This document shows positions 1 to 7,656 of a stretch of 64,000 nucleotides of DNA, one piece after another. How positions within the stretch are numbered: the stretch's first letter is position 1; the number at the start of each line of letters is the position of its first letter. The position numbers and the translations under genes are program-made. Source of the DNA: Brachyspira murdochii DSM 12563 (lineage in GTDB: Bacteria; Spirochaetota; Brachyspiria; Brachyspirales; Brachyspiraceae); contig NC_014150.1 in assembly GCF_000092845.1 (NCBI RefSeq), positions 1,946,919-2,010,918 of the forward strand, given 5' to 3'. Below the pieces are notes generated by a model. The model was given only the letters and a program-made list of their open reading frames with translations. It was not told the DNA's origin and ran no database searches.

Positions 1-1821
1 GTTTTCAACAGCAGTATTATATATTTTGCTCTTTTCTTCTAATTCTTTTATTTTTGTTTCTATAGTTTGTATTTGTATACTTTCTTCTGCCGTTCTATAG
101 TCTTCTAACTTCATAGTAGCAGAATCTATATATGTAATTCCGTCTAAAACTACAGTTTTTAAATTAGGATATAGTCTAGTAAGTTTATCAGTTACTTGGT
201 TTAATCTTTCAGTAGCTGCTGCATCTAACTCTTTGGCACTAGCTAGTTTTTGATACTCTTCAAATAAACCTACATCTTTAAAAGAATTATCATTTAATTC
301 TTTTGTGCTGTTAGCTAATTGGTTTGAAGTATCTATTAATGCTTTATATTCCTGATTTAATTTATATGCTTTTACTGCTAAAGCACCAAGTCCTACGGTT
401 AAAGCTGTTATAATACCAACAGGACTTGCAATCATTACTGTATTTAATGCTTTCCAAGCTGTACTTAATCCTTGAATAGAGCTTGCGGCTGTCTTTAATG
501 TAGATACCGCATTTTTAAAATCTTTTATAGTTTTCTTAGCTTCTGTTATTCCTTTTGAAAGTCCTACTATACCTTTTAATGCAGGACCAAAGCCTGCTGC
601 TAAAGCAACAAAGCCTACACTTACTGCCTGCAAAGGTGCTGGCAAGTCGCTGAATGTTTTTATTAAAGATATAATAGTAAGAATCATTTTTTCAGCTATA
701 GGTACTATTTTATCTTGCATAACAGGAAGTAAATCTTCATTAACAACAGGAAGTAAACTATTTCCAAGCTCTACTACTAAAGCACTAAGCTCTGCTTTCA
801 TTTTTTCAAACTGTCTTGCTGGACCGTCATCTATTTTTTTGAATGCCTCAGCTGTAGCTCCTGCCGAATTATTCATCTGATCTAAAGCATCTTTAAACTT
901 ATCTGCATTCTTTCCAGATAAAGCTAAACCAGCATTTGCTGCCTCAACACTGCTGAACATACTAGAAATATCTTTTCCGCTTTTATCAGCTTTTTCAGCA
1001 AGCATTTGAAGAGCTTCCTGTAAAGTTCCTCCTTGCTCTATAAACTCTTTAAAGCTTTTTCCTGCTATTTCTCTAAATGCTATATCTGTAATGCTTCCTT
1101 CTTTATTAAGTTCTACTAAAGCCTGACGAATCTGTGTTGTTGCAACAGAAGTAGGAGTTCCTTGTGCAGTCATTACAGCAATAGCAGCTCCTATATCTTC
1201 AAACTTCACTCCTAAAGCTGAAGCGGTAGGAATAACATTAAATAAAGATTTTGATAACTGAGTAAAGTCTGTTTTTCCTAGCTTCAGTGTTTGAAACATT
1301 ATGTCTGAAGCTCTATTAGTATTAAGAACTTCTGTTCCATAAGCATTAGTAACAGAAGTAAGTCCGTCAACTGAAGTTTCTAATTCAGCAACACCTGCAA
1401 TAGCAGCTTCGCCTGCCGTTTTTAAGAACTCAAATACATTTTCACGTGGAACTCCTGCAGAAAGTGCTTGATAAAGAGCTTTAGTTGTTTCTTCTGGAAG
1501 TTTGCCTATTTCTTTACTAAACGCTAAAGTTTCATTTTTTAATTTTTCAAAACCTTCATTGCTTAATTTAGGAAGAAGAGTAAGAACCTCACGCATTCCA
1601 TTATCAAAATCAGTAGCTTTTTTAGTAGCTAATGCAAAAGCTGTTGTCCCTGCTGCTATTGGCACAGTTAAACTTTTAGTAGCTAAAGAACCGAACTTGT
1701 CAAAAGATTTTCCTATTTTATCAAAGCCTTTTTCTAAGTCTGTTGTTTTATCTTTAAGTTTTCCAAATGCCTCAATAGCTTGAGAAGCATCTGCATTAAT
1801 ATATACATTTAATTTACTCAT
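1..1821 (-). CDS. Phage tail tape measure protein (partial, C-terminus outside window)
   Basis: Open reading frame from ATG at 1821 leftward to the window edge, about 607 residues without a stop. The N-terminus (MSKLNVYINADASQAIEAF) and the following stretch with repeated KATDFDNGMREV and TASALGVKFEDIGAAIAVM type segments match the TP901/phi-type tape measure core. A hydrophobic alanine/glycine-rich stretch around residues 390-480 would be the membrane-inserting part. In tailed phages this protein sets tail length and is ejected at infection. It is the last gene seen of the tail operon, directly after the tail chaperone. The C-terminal part is missing because the window ends, so total length is unknown. 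Confidence 0.9.
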   Translation of the reverse strand, partial: MSKLNVYINADASQAIEAFGKLKDKTTDLEKGFDKIGKSFDKFGSLATKSLTVPIAAGTTAFALATKKATDFDNGMREVLTLLPKLSNEGFEKLKNETLAFSKEIGKLPEETTKALYQALSAGVPRENVFEFLKTAGEAAIAGVAELETSVDGLTSVTNAYGTEVLNTNRASDIMFQTLKLGKTDFTQLSKSLFNVIPTASALGVKFEDIGAAIAVMTAQGTPTSVATTQIRQALVELNKEGSITDIAFREIAGKSFKEFIEQGGTLQEALQMLAEKADKSGKDISSMFSSVEAANAGLALSGKNADKFKDALDQMNNSAGATAEAFKKIDDGPARQFEKMKAELSALVVELGNSLLPVVNEDLLPVMQDKIVPIAEKMILTIISLIKTFSDLPAPLQAVSVGFVALAAGFGPALKGIVGLSKGITEAKKTIKDFKNAVSTLKTAASSIQGLSTAWKALNTVMIASPVGIITALTVGLGALAVKAYKLNQEYKALIDTSNQLANSTKELNDNSFKDVGLFEEYQKLASAKELDAAATERLNQVTDKLTRLYPNLKTVVLDGITYIDSATMKLEDYRTAEESIQIQTIETKIKELEEKSKIYNTAVEN

Positions 1822-1834
1822 TATTGCTAAACTC

Positions 1835-1884
1835 AAAAAAGCCTTTGAGAAAATCGATAATAAATTATCGATTTGGCTTTTTTT
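1835..1884 (-). terminator. Hairpin with flanking A/T runs between tail chaperone and tape measure genes
   Basis: A perfect stem AATCGATAA/TTATCGATT with loop TAAA is nested in an outer AAAAAGCC/GGCTTTTT pair, so it ends in a T-run on either strand. It lies between the end of the chaperone extension (1911) and the tape measure start (1821), inside what should be one operon. It could be a partial terminator that lowers tape measure expression, or a processing hairpin. The core resembles the palindromes at 11973 and 15973. Confidence 0.65.
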
Positions 1885-1910
1885 CGTTTTTTATTCCTTT
1901 TTTATTATTG

Positions 1911-2512
1911 CTAATTATTTACCGTAATAGTTTCTATTTCCCATAAACCTTGTCTTTCTTTTTTTATAGTTTTATTTCCCTGTTTTATTTCAGATGAAGA
2001 ATTGTTTGATTTAGTTTTCTCTTCTACTTCTATAATATAAGGCAAATTTAAAGAAGCTGTATAATAGAGCAGAAGTCTTTGCAAACTCATCTCCATCATA
2101 CAGTCTTCTGTCCACCCATAGCTATTAGCTAAATGTGCAAATAACTTTATTAATTCTATTTTTATTAGTTTTCTTTTTTTTTATCCTCATTAGGAGCATC
2201 AATTCCTGCTTTATAAAAGCCGTCCATTATCATTCTGAATATTTTTATAAGCTGATCATAATTAAAATCTTCTAATATATCTTCTCGGCAGGTATTTTTA
2301 TCCTGTCTTTGTATAAGAGGAATTACTATATCTTCTATCACAGTCTGTGAATCAAGAAAACCTTTCTCTGCTATAGACTGGCTATAATCACTTATTTTTA
2401 ATGCCAAGCCCACAGGTATATCATTAACATTTATCTTGTATTTGCCAAGTTTGGCATAAACTGCTTTTTTATTACTAAACTCTTCTAAATCTACAATTTC
2501 TATATCTGCCAT
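1911..2512 (-). CDS. Tail assembly chaperone, -1 frameshift fusion (G-T type)
   Basis: The 115-residue frame that stops at 2165 ends in AAA AAA AAA G. From that A9 run the -1 frame stays open: it reads RKLIKIELIKLFAHLANSYG, WTEDC, and then the 62-residue frame beginning with two Met codons at 2099 and ending at 1911. The spliced product is about 200 residues. This is the layout of the gpG/gpGT tail chaperones, which sit just before the tape measure gene and use a programmed -1 shift. The extension has no plausible start of its own. The frame relation was checked base by base; slippage itself is inferred. Confidence 0.75.
2165..2512 (-). CDS. Tail assembly chaperone, unshifted form (G-like)
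   Basis: A 115-residue acidic protein (MADIEIVDLEEFSNKKAVYA...). It lies between the major tail protein and the tape measure gene, the fixed position of tail assembly chaperones in siphophages, which coat the tape measure protein during tail polymerisation. No sequence motif is diagnostic; the call rests on position, size and the frameshift architecture. The start at 2512 is 11 bases from the end of the tail protein gene. The last codons (GAT AAA AAA AAA GAA AAC TAA) contain the slippery run. Confidence 0.75.
   Translation of the reverse strand: MADIEIVDLEEFSNKKAVYAKLGKYKINVNDIPVGLALKISDYSQSIAEKGFLDSQTVIEDIVIPLIQRQDKNTCREDILEDFNYDQLIKIFRMIMDGFYKAGIDAPNEDKKKEN
2174..2182 (-). promoter_or_regulatory. 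A9 slippery run for -1 ribosomal frameshift
   Basis: On the minus-strand mRNA nine A residues are followed by G, with 0-frame register AAA AAA AAA GAA. A AAA AAA is a permissive tandem-slip heptamer. Slipping back one base opens an 87-codon extension. No obvious pseudoknot was worked out downstream. Confidence 0.65.
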
Positions 2513-2523
2513 ATTTCAGATCC

Positions 2524-3927
2524 TTATATATTTGCATTTATATTTACTTCTATATCTTTTACAATATCTTCACTGCCTGTTTTTTTAGCTGTGATTTTTA
2601 ATGTAGCTGTACCTTCTGCCTTTCCTGTGATAGTGAAAGTTTTAGTTTCAGCTTCATAGCTCACATCAAAAAACTGCTGGTCTGGAGGCTCTACTGTATG
2701 TGTTATCTCGTCAGCATTTAAAGTTAATACTACAGTATCATTTTCATCTGCTCTTATATCTACATTTGGTTTATCACTTTCTAAAGTTAAAGCTTCTGGA
2801 ACCGCTTGTATATTAATAGATATATCTTTAGTAATATCTTCACTGCCTGCTTTTTTAGCTGTGATTTTTAATGTAGCTGTACCTTCTGCCTTTCCTGTAA
2901 TAGTGAAAGTTTTAGTTTCAGCTTCATAGCTCACATCAAAAAACTGCTGATCTGGAGGCTCTACTGTATGTGTTATCTCGTCAGCATTTGAAGTTAATGC
3001 TACAGTATCATTTCCATCTGCTCTTATATCTACATTTGGTTTATCACTTTCTAAAGTTAATGGAACATTAGGTTCACTTTCTGTATCTGATGTTTCCTCT
3101 TCTGTATCTTTTATTTCTTCTTCATCTTTACCTACAGACTGTTCATCTTCATACCATGCAAGCTGCTCTCCGCTTTGCTGACTGCCTGCTAAAGTCGCTG
3201 AGAAACTTAATTTCCCTACCAACACATCCTGTGCTTTATCAGAAGGGAAGCTAAACTCTAAGCCGCCTGCTATTGAAGCCTGCGGTAAATATATTCTTAA
3301 TTCTTTACTCTCAGCATTAGTATTAACTATCATTATGCATTTAGGTTTGATTGTAGAACTTTTTCCTCCTGTTGCCATGCGTACCATTTTAGGCATAGTT
3401 CTAGTATATGTAATAATTAAAGTATCTGTGCTAGGAGATATTTTAGTATCTGTAATTTTTATTCCATTAGTTCCTATTTTTTCGTAGCTTGATTCTTCTA
3501 TGCGAATATTTCCCATAGAGTTTTTCTTTTCTACTTTAGTTATTGTTACTTCGCTTCCGTCTGCATTTCTAAATGGAACTTTTATTTCTTCACCTCTTTT
3601 ATATGTATCTGATTCTACTATATACTGTTTTGTAACTTCTGTTTTACCATCATAGCTGTCTATATTATCTATACCGCCTCTTGCCTCAGCATAGTTTTTG
3701 AAATTAATTTCTAAACTGTCAAGAGTTAATTCCATTTTATGTTCTGTCACTAAAGTAGCTATAGTTCCTGCATTGTCGCTTTCTATATCTGATGTAGTTA
3801 TAGTTTCTTTTACAGCAACACTGCGTGCTGCTCCTATATTTATAAGTTTATCAAATCTATCTCCTATCAAAACTTTGGCACTTCCGTATCTTATTGTTTT
3901 TTTTTCTTGCACACTTGTTTGACTCAT
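2524..3927 (-). CDS. Major tail protein with C-terminal tandem Ig-like (BIG_2) repeats
   Basis: A 467-residue protein. The N-terminal part (about 1-275) is the tail tube-like domain (VLIGDRFDKLINIGAARSVA). An acidic linker rich in Glu/Asp/Ser/Thr (about 265-290) follows. Two C-terminal repeats of 90 residues each begin LTLESDKPNVDIRAD and continue with AEGTATLKITAKK, typical of bacterial Ig-like group 2 domains. Phage tail tube proteins often carry such surface Ig domains that decorate the tail and may bind cell-surface glycans. It lies between the tail terminator gene and the chaperone. The two repeats differ at only a few residues. Confidence 0.85.
   Translation of the reverse strand: MSQTSVQEKKTIRYGSAKVLIGDRFDKLINIGAARSVAVKETITTSDIESDNAGTIATLVTEHKMELTLDSLEINFKNYAEARGGIDNIDSYDGKTEVTKQYIVESDTYKRGEEIKVPFRNADGSEVTITKVEKKNSMGNIRIEESSYEKIGTNGIKITDTKISPSTDTLIITYTRTMPKMVRMATGGKSSTIKPKCIMIVNTNAESKELRIYLPQASIAGGLEFSFPSDKAQDVLVGKLSFSATLAGSQQSGEQLAWYEDEQSVGKDEEEIKDTEEETSDTESEPNVPLTLESDKPNVDIRADGNDTVALTSNADEITHTVEPPDQQFFDVSYEAETKTFTITGKAEGTATLKITAKKAGSEDITKDISINIQAVPEALTLESDKPNVDIRADENDTVVLTLNADEITHTVEPPDQQFFDVSYEAETKTFTITGKAEGTATLKITAKKTGSEDIVKDIEVNINANI
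2551..3060 (-). repeat. Tandem 270-bp repeat encoding two Ig-like domains
   Basis: Positions 2551-2790 and 2821-3060 align at a constant offset of 270 bases with few substitutions, for example across the identical TACATTTGGTTTATCACTTT block at 2761 and 3031. 270 bases is exactly 90 codons, so copy number can change in frame. Confidence 0.95.
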
Positions 3928-3961
3928 AATATCTCCTTATTGTTATTATGCTAGCTTTATA

Positions 3962-4333
3962 TTAATATTTATATAATATTTCTATTATTGTCATTGTCTG
4001 ATATGCATTATCTATACGAGAATGGCTTTCATTGCTTATATCACAGCCGCATATCTCAATATTATCTATCTTTTTTTTCAAACTATTAAAATACTTACCT
4101 ATTTTTTTCTGAAGAGTTAATGCATGTTCTAAACTTGTAGAATAAACACTAACTTGATAAATATCTCTTGAATATTCAAACTCATATTTAGGATTTGAAC
4201 TTTGAAGAGAATAAACTATATAGCTTTTATCATTATCTACATTGCTGTCCTCAACAAAATCCAAATAAACACCTGCCGTTTTTTTATCTTCTTGAGTAAG
4301 ACTTTTTAATAATTGATAAATTACTCTATGCAT
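3962..4333 (-). CDS. Tail terminator/completion protein (DUF3168-like)
   Basis: A 123-residue protein (MHRVIYQLLKSLTQEDKK...). Its size and its position between the HK97 gp10-like gene and the major tail protein are those of the DUF3168/gpU-like tail completion proteins that cap the tail tube. The segment around residues 50-75 (FEYSRDIYQVSVYSTSLEHA) has the strand-helix pattern seen in this family. The stop at 3962 is 35 bases before the tail protein start. Recognition is by context more than by sequence. Confidence 0.65.
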   Translation of the reverse strand: MHRVIYQLLKSLTQEDKKTAGVYLDFVEDSNVDNDKSYIVYSLQSSNPKYEFEYSRDIYQVSVYSTSLEHALTLQKKIGKYFNSLKKKIDNIEICGCDISNESHSRIDNAYQTMTIIEILYKY

Positions 4334-4344
4334 ATTTATAAACT

Positions 4345-4803
4345 CTATTTATTATTAGCTTTTTGTATTACTATATTCAAAGCACTTTTGACTGCCTCTT
4401 CTATATTCTCTCTGTTTGATTCAAATAGAGGTATTAACAAAGGCACTTCATTTTTATATTTATTTCCATATTCATTAAAAAAAGCATAATACCTATCGCC
4501 TTGCTCTTTATACCATTTTATTTTATTTTTCTCAGGTGCTGTGCCTCTTTTTCCGCTAATTGTAGTAATCTTAACATTGCTTTCAGTATTACTCTTTTTG
4601 TTTATTCTTGTTTCTTTTACAGTAAAATATTTATCAAAAGTCCAGCCTCTGCTTTTTGCTTTTGCATTAGCTTCTTTTGCTATTCTTCTAGCTTCTTTTA
4701 ATGAGGCTTTTTTTACTTCATTCTTAAAATCAATTCCTAACTCTTCTAAAGTTTTCCTGAACTCATCAAACCCTGTAAGAGTTACTTTATTTTTTTCAGA
4801 CAT
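4345..4803 (-). CDS. HK97 gp10-like head-tail (neck) protein
   Basis: A 152-residue basic protein. The N-terminus reads VTLTGFDEFRKTLEELG, followed by a Lys/Ala-rich helix (KASLKEARRIAKEANAKAKS) and a later PLLIPLFESN segment. This is the pattern of the HK97 gp10 family of minor structural proteins found at the head-tail interface. It starts one base after the stop of the head-tail adaptor gene at 4805, so the two are probably translationally linked. The next gene is the tail terminator. Confidence 0.75.
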   Translation of the reverse strand: MSEKNKVTLTGFDEFRKTLEELGIDFKNEVKKASLKEARRIAKEANAKAKSRGWTFDKYFTVKETRINKKSNTESNVKITTISGKRGTAPEKNKIKWYKEQGDRYYAFFNEYGNKYKNEVPLLIPLFESNRENIEEAVKSALNIVIQKANNK

Positions 4804-4804
4804 A

Positions 4805-5158
4805 TTACTCTCTATTGTCAGCTTTTTTATTATTTACTAATTTCTTTATTGTAAATATGCATTCTATATTTTTATATGAAACATTCTCCATATTAATGAC
4901 TTCATAGATATCATTTTCACGGTTTATTTTGGCCATCATTCCTTTGGTATCAAACTCTTTGAAATAATGAGTATGTACTTTCAAAGTTCTTGTTAAATCT
5001 TTTCTTTTACCCTGCTGTATATCTTTATATGTTATATCTTCAATAGAGCATTTTACTTTTCTTAATTCTATTAATTCATTACTTCCTGTTCCGTTTCCAT
5101 TATCTATATACTTTGTTCTATAAAAAGTTATAGTATGAATTAATTTTCCAACTTTCAT
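4805..5158 (-). CDS. Phage head-tail adaptor (SPP1 gp16/head-closure type)
   Basis: A 117-residue protein starting MKVGKLIHTITFYRTK, with the conserved opening of head-tail joining proteins: a short N-terminal strand, then an oxidoreductase-like phrase RTLKVHTHYFKEFDTKGMMA and a C-terminal EVINMENVSYKN. Such proteins close the capsid after DNA packaging. It lies between the gp6-like connector and the gp10-like gene, in canonical HK97 order. Confidence 0.75.
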   Translation of the reverse strand: MKVGKLIHTITFYRTKYIDNGNGTGSNELIELRKVKCSIEDITYKDIQQGKRKDLTRTLKVHTHYFKEFDTKGMMAKINRENDIYEVINMENVSYKNIECIFTIKKLVNNKKADNRE

Positions 5159-5170
5159 TATTGTTATATT

Positions 5171-5219
5171 CGCCTCGCCTAATAAAAGCGAATAAGTAAA
5201 CTTATTCGCTGGCTTGGCT
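5171..5219. repeat. GC-rich palindromic element (copy in intergenic space)
   Basis: Perfect 10-bp stem AGCGAATAAG / CTTATTCGCT with loop TAAA, flanked by GCCTCGCC on the left and GGCTTGGC on the right. It fills the 67-base gap between the adaptor (start 5158) and connector (end 5226) genes. Its layout resembles elements at 5532 and 21660. Confidence 0.7.
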
Positions 5220-5225
5220 CATCTC

Positions 5226-5666
5226 CTATAGAGTAAACTTTTCCCTTGCAATGGCCAATAATCTATGAACACCTTTCAAAGCAACTTCCTCACTTTGACT
5301 GGCTTCTCCTGTTTTGCTTTCAAAATAATGAGCAGCAAGTCCAAGAATAGCATACCTAACTTCAGGAGGACAATCGGCTCTTTTGTATTCTATTTCATTA
5401 GCTTTATTACAATAGCCGATTGCACTGTCTAAAGTCAGATGCAGTATATCATCATCATAGTCAATGCCTTCTAAGTTTAGAAACTTTTTGAACTCTGACA
5501 AAGTAACTACTTTATTATCTTCGCTCGCTACAAGCCCCGACAATCCCGAGTGATTAGTATCACTCGGCGGGCTTTCCGCTTGCTTTTCTTCGTCATCATC
5601 ACCTTCTTCGACTACTTTTCTGACATCAATGTCTATACTATTAATATCTTCAGTATCACTGCTCAT
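5226..5666 (-). CDS. Head-tail connector protein (HK97 gp6-like)
   Basis: A 146-residue protein. Residues about 55-146 are recognisable as the gp6-like connector: VVTLSEFKKFLNLEGIDYDD, then a helix with LDSAIGYCNKANEIEY, and PPEVRYAILGLAAHYFESK. The N-terminal 50 residues are acidic, low complexity and unlike the family. Part of this N-terminal extension (residues about 31-45) is encoded by the GC-rich palindrome at 5532-5574, suggesting the element was inserted in frame. The gene follows the major capsid gene by 24 bases. Confidence 0.75.
   Translation of the reverse strand: MSSDTEDINSIDIDVRKVVEEGDDDEEKQAESPPSDTNHSGLSGLVASEDNKVVTLSEFKKFLNLEGIDYDDDILHLTLDSAIGYCNKANEIEYKRADCPPEVRYAILGLAAHYFESKTGEASQSEEVALKGVHRLLAIAREKFTL
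5532..5574. repeat. GC-rich palindromic element inside the connector gene
   Basis: Inner perfect stem CCGAGTGAT / ATCACTCGG with loop TAGT, and outer arms AAGCCC / GGGCTT. It is far richer in G+C than the surrounding sequence and is translated in frame as part of the connector's N-terminal extension. Confidence 0.75.
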
Positions 5667-5690
5667 ATATAAAAGCCTTATTAAAAATTA

Positions 5691-6974
5691 TTAAGCTGCA
5701 TACGCTTGATCATTTGGAAGTAATCTTACAAATGCTGATTTTTGAATAGGGGCACCGTCTCCCCAATATCCTACTTGGAAACCTACCTGATTTGTTTTGC
5801 TGTATAACTCATGCAAAACTTGAAGTTCCATAGACAAGCTGTCAAAAATCCAATAATATTTTAAGTTTGCTAAGAACCCAAAATATTTTGTAGCTTCCAG
5901 CTTATCTTCTATAAAGTCATTTTGCACAACTGGTATACCAAGTAAAATACTAGGCTGTCCCGCTATTAAACTTTCCTGCCAAATAGGACGGTCCTGCTTA
6001 TCTTTTAATTTTCTTAAAGCAGCAACTGCTTTTTTATTAAGCATCCATACCGCTCCGTTTTGATATCCGCCTTTCAATCCGCTTACTGCATCTACTAAAC
6101 CATCATAAGTTATAGCAGCACTTGCAGTTCCTACTTTTATATCTCTGTCAGTTGGAATAGCTGCTGTATTATCTGAAGTTTGAGCAAATATACCTAGAGG
6201 TTTATCCTGTCCATTTCCATATAAATAATTATGCTCTAATGTAGAAGCCAATTTATATACTATTCTCTCCTCAACTAAACCTTGAATATCTATGTTGCTT
6301 TGCTTTATTAATCTTTTACTAAGTTTAACTAACTTAGTTAATTGATTAGCCTTCATTTCTCTTTTTCCAAAAGACATATTTGTATCTTCTGTAACTTCTG
6401 CGATTTCTGCTGTCCAATCAAGATCATTTAAATCACTGTCAAGTGTAGGTATTCCTATGCTTGCATATCCGTTCATAGCAGGAATGATATTTGCTCTTTT
6501 TCTTATCTGTACTGCATCATCTAAGTCTTTTATAATTTGCTTTACTAGATACTGAGGTGCTATAGTATATCCGCCGCCTTCGGCAACGCCTGCCTGAAGT
6601 GTTTCTCTTATTTCTTTATCATTGCCTGATCTAAACCATCTGTCAACTTTAGCTCTTAATTCAGCTTCGTTATCATCAGCAGATGAATTGTCCAAATTAT
6701 CAGCTAAATTTCTTTTATTCATAGAAGATTTAGTTTGAAGTGATAGAAGTTTATCATTTCTCTCTATTTCCTTATTTCTATTTTCTATATTCTTCATTAA
6801 AGTATCTATATCATTATCTAGTTTTGATATATCTTCTTTTTTATTTTCTCTCTCTTCAATACTCATAGCAGAATATGCTTGTCTTTTTTGCATAAGTTCA
6901 TCAATAGATTGTAAATCTAAAGCATTTTCATTTTTTAGTTTTTCTATTAAAGCTCTCAATTCTTCTGGTGACAT
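5691..6974 (-). CDS. Major capsid protein, HK97 family
   Basis: A 427-residue protein. Residues 1-110 are a charged, heptad-like coiled coil (MSPEELRALIEKLKNENALD), the delta/scaffold domain that the prohead protease removes in HK97 phages. The mature fold follows: GGGYTIAPQYLVKQIIKDLD, KLSKRLIKQSNIDIQGLVEE, a Trp-containing AVWMLNKKAVAALRKLKD, and a C-terminal LPNDQAY. The start has a good AAGGAG ribosome binding site 9 bases upstream. It is preceded by the protease and followed by the connector, as in HK97. Confidence 0.93.
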   Translation of the reverse strand: MSPEELRALIEKLKNENALDLQSIDELMQKRQAYSAMSIEERENKKEDISKLDNDIDTLMKNIENRNKEIERNDKLLSLQTKSSMNKRNLADNLDNSSADDNEAELRAKVDRWFRSGNDKEIRETLQAGVAEGGGYTIAPQYLVKQIIKDLDDAVQIRKRANIIPAMNGYASIGIPTLDSDLNDLDWTAEIAEVTEDTNMSFGKREMKANQLTKLVKLSKRLIKQSNIDIQGLVEERIVYKLASTLEHNYLYGNGQDKPLGIFAQTSDNTAAIPTDRDIKVGTASAAITYDGLVDAVSGLKGGYQNGAVWMLNKKAVAALRKLKDKQDRPIWQESLIAGQPSILLGIPVVQNDFIEDKLEATKYFGFLANLKYYWIFDSLSMELQVLHELYSKTNQVGFQVGYWGDGAPIQKSAFVRLLPNDQAYAA

Positions 6975-6993
6975 AATTTGATACTCCTTATTA

Positions 6994-7656
6994 TTATTTA
7001 TTTTTTATTTTTAGATATTTTATTTTTTGTTCATATTCTTTATTTCTATAATCAAAATCATCATTCTCTATAGGTATAGATTTATCAGGCGGTTTTGCCG
7101 ATAGGCACCTACTCGGTGGAATATATACATCTTCATTTTTATGCCTAACATTCGTTTGAGGATAAGCTGGAAATGTTACTAATGATATTTCATGCAAAGT
7201 GATTTCTTCTACTTCACGTATAGGCATTCCGTATTCTTTTAATGTTTCTTTATCATCAATCCAATTATCTCTCACTACTTTGAATCCGAAAGACATCTGC
7301 TTTATATCGCCTCTGTCCACGCTTTCTTTCAAATCTCTTGCCCAAGTAGTATTTGGCATAGAAACTTCAAAATATAACCCTTTTTCATCTTCTCTTAAAA
7401 TTAATGTGCCAGAACTCTTTCTGCCTAGAACATATCTTGTATCATGTCCCCATAAACATACTTGATCATTTTCTAATAATGATTTAGTGAAAGCTCCTCT
7501 GTTTATACGCTCTCTAAATAAATCTCCATAGAGAGGCTCACTTAAAGAATTATATACAATAGCATAGCCTCTTAATTTAAGAGGCTCACCTTCTGTGTCT
7601 GTACTTTTTTGAATATTAATATCTATACTTCTAATTTCATTATTACTTGCTGGCAT
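6994..7656 (-). CDS. HK97 family prohead protease
   Basis: A 220-residue protein. It opens with the phrase LKLRGYAIVYNSLSEPLYGD and continues with RINRGAFTKSL, LWGHDTRYVLGRKSSGTL (His in the GHD motif), RGDIKQMSFGFKV (the SFGF catalytic serine motif), and EITLHEISLVTFPAYPQT. These are the hallmarks of the assemblin-like capsid maturation protease that cleaves the scaffold domain of the neighbouring capsid protein. Its start overlaps the portal gene end by 14 bases. A copy of the GC-rich palindrome (7097-7118) lies within its C-terminal tail, beyond the catalytic domain. Confidence 0.93.
   Translation of the reverse strand: MPASNNEIRSIDINIQKSTDTEGEPLKLRGYAIVYNSLSEPLYGDLFRERINRGAFTKSLLENDQVCLWGHDTRYVLGRKSSGTLILREDEKGLYFEVSMPNTTWARDLKESVDRGDIKQMSFGFKVVRDNWIDDKETLKEYGMPIREVEEITLHEISLVTFPAYPQTNVRHKNEDVYIPPSRCLSAKPPDKSIPIENDDFDYRNKEYEQKIKYLKIKNK
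7097..7118. repeat. 22-bp GC-rich quasi-palindrome, exact inverse copy at 17177
   Basis: The 22 bases at 7097-7118 (starting GCCGATAGGC, ending TACTCGGTG) are found exactly, in reverse complement, at 17177-17198 in ssb. The element is nearly self-complementary and encodes the SRCLSAK part of the protease tail. Confidence 0.8.

Noticed and set aside
2551-3060. Tandem tail-gene repeat as an assembly artefact
   Set aside because: The copies differ at several positions, so they are two real units.
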